Assembly (NCBI GenBank): GCA_016303235.1
Contig: JAEDMB010000104.1
Location: 1-6,928, forward strand
Source: Oscillospiraceae bacterium
Lineage (GTDB): Bacteria; Bacillota; Clostridia; Oscillospirales; Ruminococcaceae
Reading direction: 5' to 3'
Length of the DNA stretch: 6,928 nt
Shown here piece after piece: positions 1 through 6,839 of the stretch; positions within the stretch are counted from its first letter, which is position 1, and every line of letters begins with the position of its first letter. A program made the position numbers and the translations under genes. The notes beneath the pieces were generated by a model. The model did not search any database. It saw nothing but the letters and a program-made list of their open reading frames with translations, and had not been told where the DNA came from.

Positions 1-52
1 TGACAGCCTCTTTGATTACGGCAAGATTTTTTATATATATTTCCTTTAGCAT
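1..52 (-). CDS. recN: DNA repair protein RecN, N-terminal fragment (runs off the left edge)
   Basis: Only the first 17 codons are in the window; they read MLKEIYIKNLAVIKEAV. This matches the usual RecN opening, a short beta strand followed by the 'IKN(F/L)AVI' signature that precedes the Walker A region of this SMC-like ATPase. RecN acts in the cytoplasm on DNA double-strand breaks, helping to tether ends for recombination. The start is the ATG at 52-50, with a strong GGAGG (63-59) six bases upstream. That ribosome binding site lies in the 12-nt gap after the argR stop. argR followed by recN is the classic Firmicutes order, which supports the call despite the short fragment. I see no LexA-type box just upstream, so expression is probably by readthrough from argR. 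Confidence 0.85.
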   Translation of the reverse strand, partial: MLKEIYIKNLAVIKEAV

Positions 53-64
53 TTTATTCCTCCG

Positions 65-526
65 TCAATCATTGAGCTGAAGTTCTTTTCTGAATTTTTT
101 AACAAGATGCCTTGCATCGTTTTCAGTACGCATAAGCACAAAAATTGTATCATCTCCGGCAAGAGTTCCCACAATATCCGGATAATCCATAGTATCAAGC
201 ATTGCACATACTGCCTGTGCAGTACCTGTTCTGCACTTTATAACGGCTGTATGCCCTGCATAGTCCGCACCTTTAATCGCTGCTGCAAATATGCTCTGGT
301 CAGTAAAATTAACAGATGAAGTCATATATCTTACAGCACCCTCATCATCTGATGTCTTTATTATTCCGAGTCTCTTAATATCCCTTGAAACTGTTGACTG
401 TGTTGCATTATATCCGAGTTCCTTAAGGCGTTCAAGCAGAATTTTCTGATTTGAAATTTTCTGTTCGGATACAATTTTTATAATAGCATCATATCTTGAT
501 TCGCACATCTTATCTGATTTTTCCAT
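65..526 (-). CDS. argR: Arginine repressor ArgR/AhrC
   Basis: Hexameric arginine-responsive transcription regulator of 153 aa; the family usually has about 150. The N-terminal winged helix-turn-helix domain covers roughly residues 8-70 and holds the recognition-helix signature TQSTVSRDI at 42-50. The C-terminal oligomerisation and arginine-binding domain covers roughly 78-150. It carries GTAQAVCAML at 101-110 and GTLAGDDTIFV at 120-130, whose paired Asp (125-126) corresponds to the arginine-contacting acidic residues of the family. With arginine bound it is expected to repress biosynthetic genes and may activate catabolic ones. The gene starts 14 nt after the nadK stop. Its ribosome binding site is weak: GCGG, 10 nt upstream of the ATG. 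A second in-frame ATG (508-506, Met7) would give 147 aa and a more typical N-terminus, so the start is uncertain. I see no ARG box in this window. Confidence 0.96.
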   Translation of the reverse strand: MEKSDKMCESRYDAIIKIVSEQKISNQKILLERLKELGYNATQSTVSRDIKRLGIIKTSDDEGAVRYMTSSVNFTDQSIFAAAIKGADYAGHTAVIKCRTGTAQAVCAMLDTMDYPDIVGTLAGDDTIFVLMRTENDARHLVKKFRKELQLND

Positions 527-540
527 GATAGCTTTACCGC

Positions 541-1401
541 CTATTTTATCGACTGCATAAGTTTTTTTGAAAGTGATTCATGAAAAGCATTTTTAGATTC
601 AAAATCCACAAAAGGAATTTTATACCTGCTTTTTGAAATTTCAATTCTGCTGTTACTGCTGACCTTTAACGGAGTTTCACCGTCAAAGCTCATATATAAT
701 GGAGATTCTTCGCTTGAGGATTTGCATAAAAGCGTAAGAGTTCTTTCCGGAGAAAAAAGCATTGCCCTTGAAAAAAGCGAATGAGGACAGATAAGATTCA
801 TTTCAATACATTCCAAATCGGGTTCAATAACAGGTCCTCCTGCTGAAAGTGCATAAGCCGTTGAACCTGTCGGAGTGCTGAATATTATTCCGTCTGCACG
901 GTATTTTCCAATCTGATAATTTCCGGAATAAAGACTGAAATCACATATCTTTGAATACATACCGCTTATATTTATATCATTGAGAGCATCAAATTCATAT
1001 TTTTCGGATTCTTCGCAAAGTATTCCATGGAGCAACATTCTTTCGGTAATTTCATACTGACCGCTTTTTAACAGAAGAAGTTTTTCAAGGCTGTCAGATT
1101 CAAGACTTGCCATAAATCCAAGTCTGCCTGTATTTATTCCTATCATCTTCGCACTGCACCCGATTATCTTCTTTGCACACCGGAGCATAGTTCCGTCTCC
1201 GCCTATCGCTACTGCAAAATCAGATTTTTCTGCTGATTCGCTTAATGGTTCAAATATAATATTTTTATATTTTGAAAATCTTTCCTTATATGCCGGATTT
1301 ACTGATACCTCTGCACCGTCCCTCAGAAGTATCTCACAGACCTTTTCGGCACATTCGGGAGCATTATTCTTTTCGGGATTAAAATTTACTGCAACTCTCA
1401 T
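541..1401 (-). CDS. nadK: NAD kinase
   Basis: ATP- (or polyphosphate-) dependent NAD kinase, 286 aa, close to the family norm. It phosphorylates NAD to NADP in the cytoplasm. Signatures in order: GGDGTML at 67-73 (the diagnostic NAD kinase phosphate-binding motif), GINTGRLGF at 88-96, ALND at 139-142 (the NE/ND substrate-binding position), the Gly-rich run STPTGSTAYALSAGGP at 175-190, CPHSL at 205-209, and a DGE motif at 240-242. The ATG at 1401-1399 is preceded by GGAG (1413-1410) at 8 nt spacing, which fixes the start. It lies 24 nt after tlyA and 14 nt before argR. The tlyA-nadK-argR-recN order is common in Clostridia, whereas B. subtilis has no nadK here. No key motif is missing. Confidence 0.97.
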   Translation of the reverse strand: MRVAVNFNPEKNNAPECAEKVCEILLRDGAEVSVNPAYKERFSKYKNIIFEPLSESAEKSDFAVAIGGDGTMLRCAKKIIGCSAKMIGINTGRLGFMASLESDSLEKLLLLKSGQYEITERMLLHGILCEESEKYEFDALNDINISGMYSKICDFSLYSGNYQIGKYRADGIIFSTPTGSTAYALSAGGPVIEPDLECIEMNLICPHSLFSRAMLFSPERTLTLLCKSSSEESPLYMSFDGETPLKVSSNSRIEISKSRYKIPFVDFESKNAFHESLSKKLMQSIK

Positions 1402-1425
1402 ACTAATTTCTCCGTGTTTTTAGGT

Positions 1426-2211
1426 TTATAGTTCTGAAAATGCCTGACCGGCAATTACAGAAAAATCAAAGCTTTTTTCTGTAACGGATTTTGTCAGTTT
1501 AACAAGATACTCAATATTTCCGCTCCCTCCCCTGACCGGAGAGTATATATATTTATGCGGATAAAGTCCGATACTTCTTGAAAAGCTGTCAATATCATGA
1601 AGTATGCGGATATGAGTCTTTTTATCTTTTACTATACCGTTTTTATTGATATTCTGTCTGCCTGCCTCAAACTGGGGTTTTACAAGAGCAGATATAACAC
1701 CATCATCGGAAAGAAGTTCCAGTGCTTTCGGAAGTATCTGCTTAAGCGATATAAAAGATACATCTATTGAAATAAAATCAGCAGGATTTTCAAAATCGCT
1801 TGCAGAAAGATTTCTGATGTCAGTACCCTCAAGATTTACAACTTTCTGATTATTTTTAAGTGATTCGGCAAGCTGTCCGTGACCTACATCAACAGCGTAT
1901 ATCTTTGAAGCTCCGTTTTTAAGCATACAGTCAGTAAATCCGCCTGTCGATGCACCTATATCGATACAGATTTTATTTTCAAGGCATATATTAAATTCAG
2001 CAAGAGCCTTTTCGAGTTTAAGACCTCCCCTGCCTACATATTTCAAGTCATCACCGCTAAGCTCAATAATATCGGATTCCTCAACGCTGAAGGACGGCTT
2101 AATACATACTTTTCCGTTTACGGAAATATTTCCGCCTTTTATCAGAACTGTTGCACGTTCACGGCTTGAAGAAATTCCACGCTTAAATACTTCCCTGTCA
2201 AGACGGTTCAT
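1426..2211 (-). CDS. tlyA: TlyA/YqxC family rRNA 2'-O-methyltransferase (S4 + FtsJ domains)
   Basis: 261 aa, in two domains. An S4 RNA-binding domain at about 1-57 includes SRERATVLIKGGNISVNGK (16-34). An RrmJ/FtsJ-type SAM-dependent methyltransferase domain follows from about 60. It contains YVGRGGLKLEKAL (58-70), the SAM-binding loop IDIGASTGGFTDCML (83-97), DVGHGQL (108-114), ISIDVSFISL (147-156), KPQFEAGR (178-185) and GGSGNIEY (228-235). K65, D150, K178 and E234 give the K-D-K-E catalytic tetrad. They sit a constant four residues before the tetrad I recall for Mycobacterium TlyA (K69, D154, K182, E238). Characterised homologues methylate 2'-OH groups of rRNA and affect capreomycin sensitivity; the target in this organism is inferred. 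The start overlaps the dxs stop as ATGA (2211-2208). AGGAG at 2225-2221, inside dxs, serves it at 9 nt spacing, so translation is probably coupled. Confidence 0.95.
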   Translation of the reverse strand: MNRLDREVFKRGISSSRERATVLIKGGNISVNGKVCIKPSFSVEESDIIELSGDDLKYVGRGGLKLEKALAEFNICLENKICIDIGASTGGFTDCMLKNGASKIYAVDVGHGQLAESLKNNQKVVNLEGTDIRNLSASDFENPADFISIDVSFISLKQILPKALELLSDDGVISALVKPQFEAGRQNINKNGIVKDKKTHIRILHDIDSFSRSIGLYPHKYIYSPVRGGSGNIEYLVKLTKSVTEKSFDFSVIAGQAFSEL

Positions 2212-4094
2212 TTTAAAAAACTCCTTTTTCTGACAAGTTCAACTATTTTTTCACACGTCAGACCGATTTTTTCCAGACAACTTTTAATTGATGCCTGCTT
2301 TATAAATCTGTCTGCATTGACTTTTATATAATCGCCCTTGTATCCGTTTTCAAGTAACAAGTCTCCGAAAAGAACCGATATACCGCCATAGCTTTCCTCA
2401 AAGAAAATTATTTTTTTATATCCGAGTGATTTCTGAATTATTTCAGTATCAAGCGGAAATATTTTCGTAAGCTTAAGCAGGTCGCATGATATTCCGTCAC
2501 CGTTTAATATACTCTGTGCCTTGTAAACTTCATCATATATTCTTCCATATGATACAAGAAGTATATCGGAATTATAGTTTTCAGTAAAAGTATATGAAAG
2601 ATTAAGATTTGACTTGTCAAATACAGTTTTGTCACAGCCTCTCGGATAGCGTACAGCGGTGATATTTTTTTCTCTGAATATTGCCTGATTAAGGCACATT
2701 TTAAGTTCATCATAGCATGAGGGCGAATATACTGTTGTATTTGGTATTGACATAAGCATAGGAACGTCAAACATTCCCTGATGCGTTTCGCCGTCCTCGC
2801 CTACAATTCCGGCACGGTCAATTCCGAGAACTATATGAACTCCGCTTATTGAAGCATCATGCATGAGCTGGTCATATGCTCTCTGCAGAAATGTTGAATA
2901 TACTGCAAATACCGGAATAAATCCCATTGAGGCAAGTCCTGCCGAAAATGTAACGGCATGTTCCTCTGCAATTCCGACATCAAAAAATCTCTCACGGTAT
3001 TTTTCACAGAAATACTGTAAGCCTGTACCATATTTCATAGCAGCGGTAACCGCACATATGCGTTCATCTTTGCCGGCAAGCTCTGCAAGTTCCTTTCCGA
3101 ATACGGAAGAATAGCTGTTTTCAAGAGATACTTCGGGATTTCCCGTTACTATATCAAAGCGTGAAATTCCATGAAATTCCCCCGGATTTTTTTCTGCCGG
3201 AGGGTATCCCTTTCCCTTTACTGTACTTACATGCACAAGTACCGGAGCTTTATAGCTCTTTGCAGTACGCAGAACCTCATCAAGAGCCTCAATGTCATGA
3301 CCGTCAACAGGACCGAGATAAATAAAGCCCATATCTTCAAACATGGTACACTGTGTATTATTTAAAAGCCTGTCCCTGAAAGCGTCCTTTGAATTTTTAA
3401 TTCCCCTTGCAACAGGCATACCCACAACAGGAATATTTATCAGAGTTTTTTCTACGGCTCTTTTGGTATGAAGATACTTTTCTTTTCCTCTCAGAGATGT
3501 GAGATACTTTGCAAGCGAACCGACATTCTTTGAAATTGACATTTCATTGTCGTTCAGAATCACTATAAGATTTTTATTTGACTTTCCGGCATTGTTGAGT
3601 CCCTCATATGCCATTCCGCCCGTCATAGCACCGTCACCTATAACGGCAACTGTATAGTTATCCTTCCCCTGAAGTTTCATAGCCTCCGCAACACCGCATG
3701 CAACTGATATTGATGTACTGCTGTGACCGCTTATAAATATATCATGTTCTGATTCCTCTGGTTTGGGAAATCCTGAAATACCATTTTCCTGTCGGAGAGT
3801 TGAAAATTTATCCATTCTTCCCGTAAGAATTTTATGTGTATACGTCTGATGACCCACGTCCCATATTATTTTATCGTCCGGCGAACTGAAATTTCTGTGC
3901 AGAGCAAGTGTAAGCTCGACTGCTCCAAGATTTGATGCAAGATGTCCGCCAGTTTTTGAGACTGTCGAAACAAGAATATTTCTCACTTCATGACAAAGAG
4001 TTTTACATTGCTGTATTTCAAGGTTTTTCAAATCCTCCGGCAGTGACAAGTCTTTTAGCTGTATTCTTTTATTTTTAATGTCCTCGCTGTTCAT
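2208..4094 (-). CDS. dxs: 1-deoxy-D-xylulose-5-phosphate synthase
   Basis: Thiamine diphosphate enzyme joining pyruvate and glyceraldehyde 3-phosphate to form 1-deoxy-D-xylulose 5-phosphate, the first step of the MEP isoprenoid pathway. At 628 aa it has the family length. Signatures in order: GGHLASNLGAVEL at 49-61 (His51 is the active-site His region), WDVGHQTYTHKILTGR at 78-93, GHSSTS at 123-128, the TPP/Mg motif from GDGAMTGG (153-160) to LNDN (180-183), GPVDGHD at 261-267, and TVKGKGY at 291-297. The pyrimidine domain follows, with DVGIAEEHAVTF at 372-383 (Glu377 or its neighbour is the cofactor-activating Glu) and DRAGIVGEDGETHQG at 426-440. A C-terminal transketolase domain begins near 505. 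The gene follows ispA after 45 nt and overlaps tlyA by 4 nt. The ribosome binding site is unusually distant (separate entry), but no better start is in frame. Confidence 0.98.
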   Translation of the reverse strand: MNSEDIKNKRIQLKDLSLPEDLKNLEIQQCKTLCHEVRNILVSTVSKTGGHLASNLGAVELTLALHRNFSSPDDKIIWDVGHQTYTHKILTGRMDKFSTLRQENGISGFPKPEESEHDIFISGHSSTSISVACGVAEAMKLQGKDNYTVAVIGDGAMTGGMAYEGLNNAGKSNKNLIVILNDNEMSISKNVGSLAKYLTSLRGKEKYLHTKRAVEKTLINIPVVGMPVARGIKNSKDAFRDRLLNNTQCTMFEDMGFIYLGPVDGHDIEALDEVLRTAKSYKAPVLVHVSTVKGKGYPPAEKNPGEFHGISRFDIVTGNPEVSLENSYSSVFGKELAELAGKDERICAVTAAMKYGTGLQYFCEKYRERFFDVGIAEEHAVTFSAGLASMGFIPVFAVYSTFLQRAYDQLMHDASISGVHIVLGIDRAGIVGEDGETHQGMFDVPMLMSIPNTTVYSPSCYDELKMCLNQAIFREKNITAVRYPRGCDKTVFDKSNLNLSYTFTENYNSDILLVSYGRIYDEVYKAQSILNGDGISCDLLKLTKIFPLDTEIIQKSLGYKKIIFFEESYGGISVLFGDLLLENGYKGDYIKVNADRFIKQASIKSCLEKIGLTCEKIVELVRKRSFLK

Positions 4095-4117
4095 ATTCTT
4101 TTTTAATTCCCTCCCTC
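4095..4117 (-). promoter_or_regulatory. dxs ribosome binding site with long spacing
   Basis: The 45-nt gap before dxs holds a strong purine-rich Shine-Dalgarno match, GGGAGGG at 4115-4109. It ends 14 nt before the ATG at 4094-4092; 5 to 9 nt is usual, and the other genes here have 6 to 10. The intervening codons (GAA TTA AAA AAG AAT) are in frame with dxs and include no ATG, GTG or TTG, so a more upstream start is not available. An A-rich stretch directly precedes the ATG. Confidence 0.6.
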
Positions 4118-4139
4118 ATCTGAAGTATAAAAAATATTA

Positions 4140-5027
4140 TCAGAAACTGCGTTTAAGAAGCATATCAGTAAGTTCTTTAAGAAATTCATTGTTTTCAAAG
4201 TTTTCAAGCATTTCAAGAGCCTGATTTGTAATCTTCAATGCAATCTGTTTTGCCTTTTCAACTCCGTAAAGAGTAACGAAAGTAGTTTTATTTTCCTGTT
4301 CATCACTTCCGACAGGCTTTCCGAGTATATCAGAGGTGCTTGTTACGTCAAGTATATCGTCAATAATCTGAAAGGCAAGACCCAGTTTATAAGCGTATTC
4401 CTCTGCCTTTTTTATGTGAAATTCATCAGCACCCGCACAGATGCACCCCATAACGCATGATGCCATAATTAAAGCACCTGTTTTTCCTCTGTACATGTTT
4501 ATGAGGTTATCTTCGTCAACGTCTGAACGCCTTTCGTTTTCCATATCTATCATCTGACCGCCTACCATTCCGGATTTTCCGGAGGCTTTTGAAAGTACGG
4601 AAATTATTTTTACTTTTTCATCAGCTGAAAGATTTTCATCACCGGAAATAATTTCAAAAGGAAGAAGTGCGAGGGCATCTCCGGCAAGAATAGCCTCAGC
4701 CTCACCGAATTTCTTGTGACATGACGGCTTGCCTCGTCTGAAATCATCGTTATCCATAGCCGGCAAATCATCATGTATCAGTGAAAATGTATGTATCATT
4801 TCTATTGCACATGCCGGAGCAGTTGCCTTTTTATAATCTCCGCCACATGCCTCGCAGAATGAATAAACAAGTACGGGACGGATTCTCTTTCCGCCTGCCT
4901 CAAGCGAATAATTCATAGCGTCAATAAGAGTTTTCTGTTTTTCTGTATCAGAATCAGGACAGTTATATTCTTTCAGCTTTTTTTGCGTATATTCTGCATA
5001 GAATTTCATTTTATCATTAAAATTCAT
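4140..5027 (-). CDS. ispA: Polyprenyl synthetase family protein, probable farnesyl diphosphate synthase
   Basis: Trans-isoprenyl diphosphate synthase of 295 aa, typical for bacterial IspA. It condenses isopentenyl diphosphate with allylic diphosphates, probably to C15, as precursor for undecaprenyl phosphate and other isoprenoids. Seen: GGKRIRPVL at 45-53 (diphosphate/IPP-binding Lys and Arg), the first Asp-rich motif DDLPAMD at 86-92 followed by DDFRRGKP (94-101), GEAEAILAGDAL at 108-119, GGQMIDM at 156-162, KTGALI at 182-187, and the second Asp-rich motif DDILD at 223-227. The two-residue insertion in DDxxxxD is the bacterial type II FPP synthase form. The chain-length residue five before the first Asp is Phe81, where many homologues have Tyr; the change is conservative, so a C15 product is likely but C20 cannot be excluded. 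The ATG has GGGGG (5038-5034) 6 nt upstream. The gene follows the M22-like gene by 17 nt, where xseA and xseB usually lie. Confidence 0.95.
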   Translation of the reverse strand: MNFNDKMKFYAEYTQKKLKEYNCPDSDTEKQKTLIDAMNYSLEAGGKRIRPVLVYSFCEACGGDYKKATAPACAIEMIHTFSLIHDDLPAMDNDDFRRGKPSCHKKFGEAEAILAGDALALLPFEIISGDENLSADEKVKIISVLSKASGKSGMVGGQMIDMENERRSDVDEDNLINMYRGKTGALIMASCVMGCICAGADEFHIKKAEEYAYKLGLAFQIIDDILDVTSTSDILGKPVGSDEQENKTTFVTLYGVEKAKQIALKITNQALEMLENFENNEFLKELTDMLLKRSF

Positions 5028-5044
5028 AGTAATCCCCCGAAAAA

Positions 5045-5989
5045 TTATTTTTTCTGACTTTTAAAAAAGCCGTAAAGAGCCGTTCCGGAAGCATTATCGC
5101 ATGAAAATTCAGGCTTTGCAAAATAAGCCTCAAAGCGTCCGGAAAGCATATTCTGTATAATTATATCCGACATAACACCTCCGGCATATACAACCGGAAT
5201 ATTTCCGAATTTTTCAACTGCCTTTTCAGTCATTGCGGAAACAGTAAAGGCAATAAATTCAAGACAGAACCTTGCAATATATTCTTTAGGAAATCCCTTT
5301 TCAAGCATATCATGACATTTGTTTTCAAGTCCGGAAAGCGAACAGTTCATTCCTTTAAGTACAGGCTTTATTTTTCCCACAGGTTCGGAACATTTAACGG
5401 CAAATTCTTCAAGTTCCCTTCCGCATGGAAATTTCAGTCCGAGCATAAGACCTATGCGGTCGACAGCCTGTCCCGCCTTCAAATCAAGAGATGATGAAAT
5501 CTGACTGATATTTATTATATTTTCCGAATCGGGTTCACATAAAAGGCAGTCAGTAGTTCCTCCGCTTACATGAAAGGCTATAAATTTTCTTTCGGTAAAA
5601 TCCAGATGTCCGGCGGAATAAAGGGCAGAAAGTATATGTCCTGTCTGATGAGATGTTGAATAGAAAGGTATTTTTGCAATTGCCGAATATGAACGTGCAA
5701 AGCCCTCTCCGCAGAGAAAACACGGCATATATGAACCCTCTGCATTTCTCGGTCTTGAAGATGCGGAAACACAGCATATATTTCCGGAAATACCGGAATC
5801 AAAAAGCTTTTCAATCATTTCGGGCAACTGTTTTGTATGATGAAAAACGGCATCACTCTGACGGAGTCCGAGCTGTCCCTCTTTTACCGGAAGAAGTTTT
5901 TTCTGCTGAATGATTTTATTTTCAGAGCTTTCATATACGGCACATGACGTAGTATAATTGCTTGTATCTATTCCGAGATATTCAGCCAT
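5045..5989 (-). CDS. TsaD/Kae1-like peptidase M22 family paralogue, function unknown
   Basis: ASKHA-fold protein of 314 aa, related to TsaD (about 340 aa), the tRNA t6A-forming subunit once called O-sialoglycoprotein endopeptidase, but clearly divergent. Shared features: LGIDTSNYTTS at 5-15 (TsaD LGIETSCDET), metal-ligand HxxxH in SHQTGH (His114, His118), HVSGGTTD at 140-147 (TsaD VSGGHT), KAGQAVDRIGLMLGL at 171-185, NCSLSGLENK at 215-224 (TsaD FSFSGLK), VVYAGGVMSD at 266-275, and CDNASGTALYG at 297-307, with Asp298 as the probable third metal ligand. Differences: the TsaD GPGLxxSLxVG loop is replaced by a segment around 77-100 (SSRPRNAEGSYMPCFLC) holding a CxxC at 90-93, and GGVVPE is absent. 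Metal and nucleotide binding look retained, but t6A synthesis should not be assumed; a true tsaD is expected elsewhere. The ATG lies inside nusB (8-nt overlap) with a weak GAGA site, suggesting translational coupling. It occupies the place of folD-xseA-xseB. Confidence 0.87.
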   Translation of the reverse strand: MAEYLGIDTSNYTTSCAVYESSENKIIQQKKLLPVKEGQLGLRQSDAVFHHTKQLPEMIEKLFDSGISGNICCVSASSRPRNAEGSYMPCFLCGEGFARSYSAIAKIPFYSTSHQTGHILSALYSAGHLDFTERKFIAFHVSGGTTDCLLCEPDSENIINISQISSSLDLKAGQAVDRIGLMLGLKFPCGRELEEFAVKCSEPVGKIKPVLKGMNCSLSGLENKCHDMLEKGFPKEYIARFCLEFIAFTVSAMTEKAVEKFGNIPVVYAGGVMSDIIIQNMLSGRFEAYFAKPEFSCDNASGTALYGFFKSQKK

Positions 5990-6395
5990 TTGATTCTCTG
6001 CTTTCCATGTCTCTTGCGAAAGCTCCGAGGATACCGTTTATAAATGAAGTATCCTCCTTGAATGTATACGTTTTTGAAACAAGAACTGCTTCATTTATTG
6101 CAACATTTACAGGAGTTTTTTCGTCATAAATAGCCTCATAAAGTCCTATACGAAGTATTGCAATATTAAGCTTTGAAATTCTTGACAATGCTCTTGTTCT
6201 GCTGTATTTTGATATAATTTCATCAAGCTCATCTGAATGTGACAAAACACCTTCAACAAGCTTTTTTACATCATCATTTACTGTAATTTCATCGATTTCC
6301 TCTGCAATTTCGTAAAGCTCCTCAACAGAGTCATCACGGAGAAGGCTTTCAAATATAATCTTAAAAGCACTGTCTCTTATTTCACGTCTTGTCAT
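5982..6395 (-). CDS. nusB: Transcription antitermination factor NusB
   Basis: All-helical RNA-binding protein of 137 aa. With ribosomal protein S10 (NusE) it binds boxA RNA and promotes antitermination in rRNA operons. Recognised from the N-terminal basic segment TRREIRDSAFKIIFE (2-16), the central helix RISKLNIAILRIGLYE (72-87), and the strongly conserved C-terminal block from TPVNVAINEAV (94-104) through SKTYTFKEDTSFINGILGAF (107-126). The length is normal. The start at 6395-6393 has GGAGAG (6410-6405) at 9 nt spacing and lies about 36 nt downstream of the predicted start of its own promoter. Its last codons contain the start of the M22-like gene. Neighbours asp23 (upstream) and ispA/dxs (downstream) match the conserved Firmicutes nusB locus. 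Confidence 0.96.
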   Translation of the reverse strand: MTRREIRDSAFKIIFESLLRDDSVEELYEIAEEIDEITVNDDVKKLVEGVLSHSDELDEIISKYSRTRALSRISKLNIAILRIGLYEAIYDEKTPVNVAINEAVLVSKTYTFKEDTSFINGILGAFARDMESRESNG

Positions 6396-6437
6396 TTGTT
6401 TTAACTCTCCTTTTTGGTATATAAATATTCCTGTTTT

Positions 6438-6466
6438 ATTATAGCATTACTTAAGGTTTTTGTAAA
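6438..6466 (-). promoter_or_regulatory. Predicted SigA promoter for nusB and the downstream operon
   Basis: On the minus strand, TTTACA (6466-6461, five of six to TTGACA) is followed by exactly 17 bases and a perfect TATAAT (6443-6438). The -10 is preceded by TGC, giving an extended -10 (TGn). AT-rich sequence lies upstream of the -35. Transcription would start near 6431, leaving a leader of about 36 nt before nusB. It lies in the 96-nt asp23-nusB gap, the longest gap between genes in the window. No terminator is seen after asp23, so readthrough and this promoter may both supply nusB. Confidence 0.82.
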
Positions 6467-6491
6467 GCCGGAAAATTTTTTATTCTCAATG

Positions 6492-6782
6492 TCATTCTGT
6501 TCCGGCTACACCTATGCACACTCTTGAAACGGGGATTCCTGTCATACTCTGAACGCTTTCCTTGACAGCATACTGAACTTTTTCCGCAACGGACTGTGCA
6601 TCTTCCGGAGCATTTACAAATATATCAATATTTATTTCCACGATTCCGCCAAGATTTCTGACTGAAACAGATTTTTTATCTGTTTTTGAAACTCCCTTGA
6701 TTTCAAGAGCCGAAAGTTCTGCAATTTTTGCAACAGCGTCTTCCGATATTTTGATATATGCTTTTAAATCGTCCTTTTTCAT
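6492..6782 (-). CDS. Asp23/Gls24 family envelope stress response protein (YqhY-like)
   Basis: Small cytosolic protein of 96 aa matching the Asp23/Gls24 family (DUF322). The N-terminal strand and helix YIKISEDAVAKIAELSALEI (9-28) lead to the family's 'GV' turn (GVS, 30-32). A central beta segment, GGIVEINIDIFVNA (45-58), corresponds to the typical 'VDLYIVV' strand. The C-terminal helix and strand run through VAEKVQYAVKESVQSMTGI (65-83) and VSRVCIGVAG (85-94), the usual 'V...V..AVESMTGLEVSEVNVHV' pattern. It is somewhat short, since relatives are often 110-135 aa, and lacks the basic C-terminal extension of many. The ATG has a good GGAGG (6795-6791) at 8 nt. YqhY in B. subtilis sits beside acc genes and nusB and is linked to acetyl-CoA carboxylase control; whether that holds here is unknown. 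Confidence 0.88.
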   Translation of the reverse strand: MKKDDLKAYIKISEDAVAKIAELSALEIKGVSKTDKKSVSVRNLGGIVEINIDIFVNAPEDAQSVAEKVQYAVKESVQSMTGIPVSRVCIGVAGTE

Positions 6783-6809
6783 AAAAAAATCCTCCGCAAA
6801 TTCAGAATA

Positions 6810-6839
6810 GAACGGAATGACTTTTCAGACATTCCGTCC
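6810..6839 (-). promoter_or_regulatory. Inverted repeat / hairpin at the predicted 5' end of the asp23 transcript
   Basis: Minus-strand arms ACGGAATG (6837-6830) and CATTCCGT (6819-6812) are perfect complements around a 10-nt loop. Two further pairs (one G-U, one G-C) extend the stem to 10 bp (6839-6810). No U-tract follows, so it is not a factor-independent terminator. It starts about 4 nt after the predicted transcription start (6843) and ends 14 nt before the asp23 ribosome binding site. It could be a 5'-stabilising RNA hairpin or, as DNA, an operator; the sequence does not decide. Confidence 0.65.

Noticed and set aside
107..319. Plus-strand open reading frame of 70 codons inside argR
   Set aside because: It is antisense to a well-supported gene with conserved motifs, the predicted protein is Cys/His-rich in a way typical of frame shadows, and it has no convincing ribosome binding site.
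2504..3114. Several open frames inside dxs on both strands
   Set aside because: All overlap the intact dxs frame, whose motifs run uninterrupted, and none resembles a known family.
4075..4119. 14-codon minus-strand ORF (ATG at 4119-4117) overlapping the dxs start, considered as a leader peptide
   Set aside because: There is no Shine-Dalgarno sequence before its ATG, and the G-rich element it contains is better explained as the dxs ribosome binding site.
5777..5800. Local repeat of CCGGAAATA-like units
   Set aside because: It encodes Gly-Ile-Ser-Gly-Asn-Ile within the M22-like gene; the repetition follows from codon use, and TTCCGG/CCGGAA is common throughout this window.
5312..5913. Plus- and minus-strand open frames inside the M22-like gene
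   Set aside because: They are shadows of a continuous 314-codon gene with recognisable motifs throughout.
6467..6491. Possible terminator after asp23 (A-rich then T-rich run)
   Set aside because: The AAAAAATTTT run has no GC-rich stem followed by a U-tract; it fits better as AT-rich sequence upstream of the nusB promoter.
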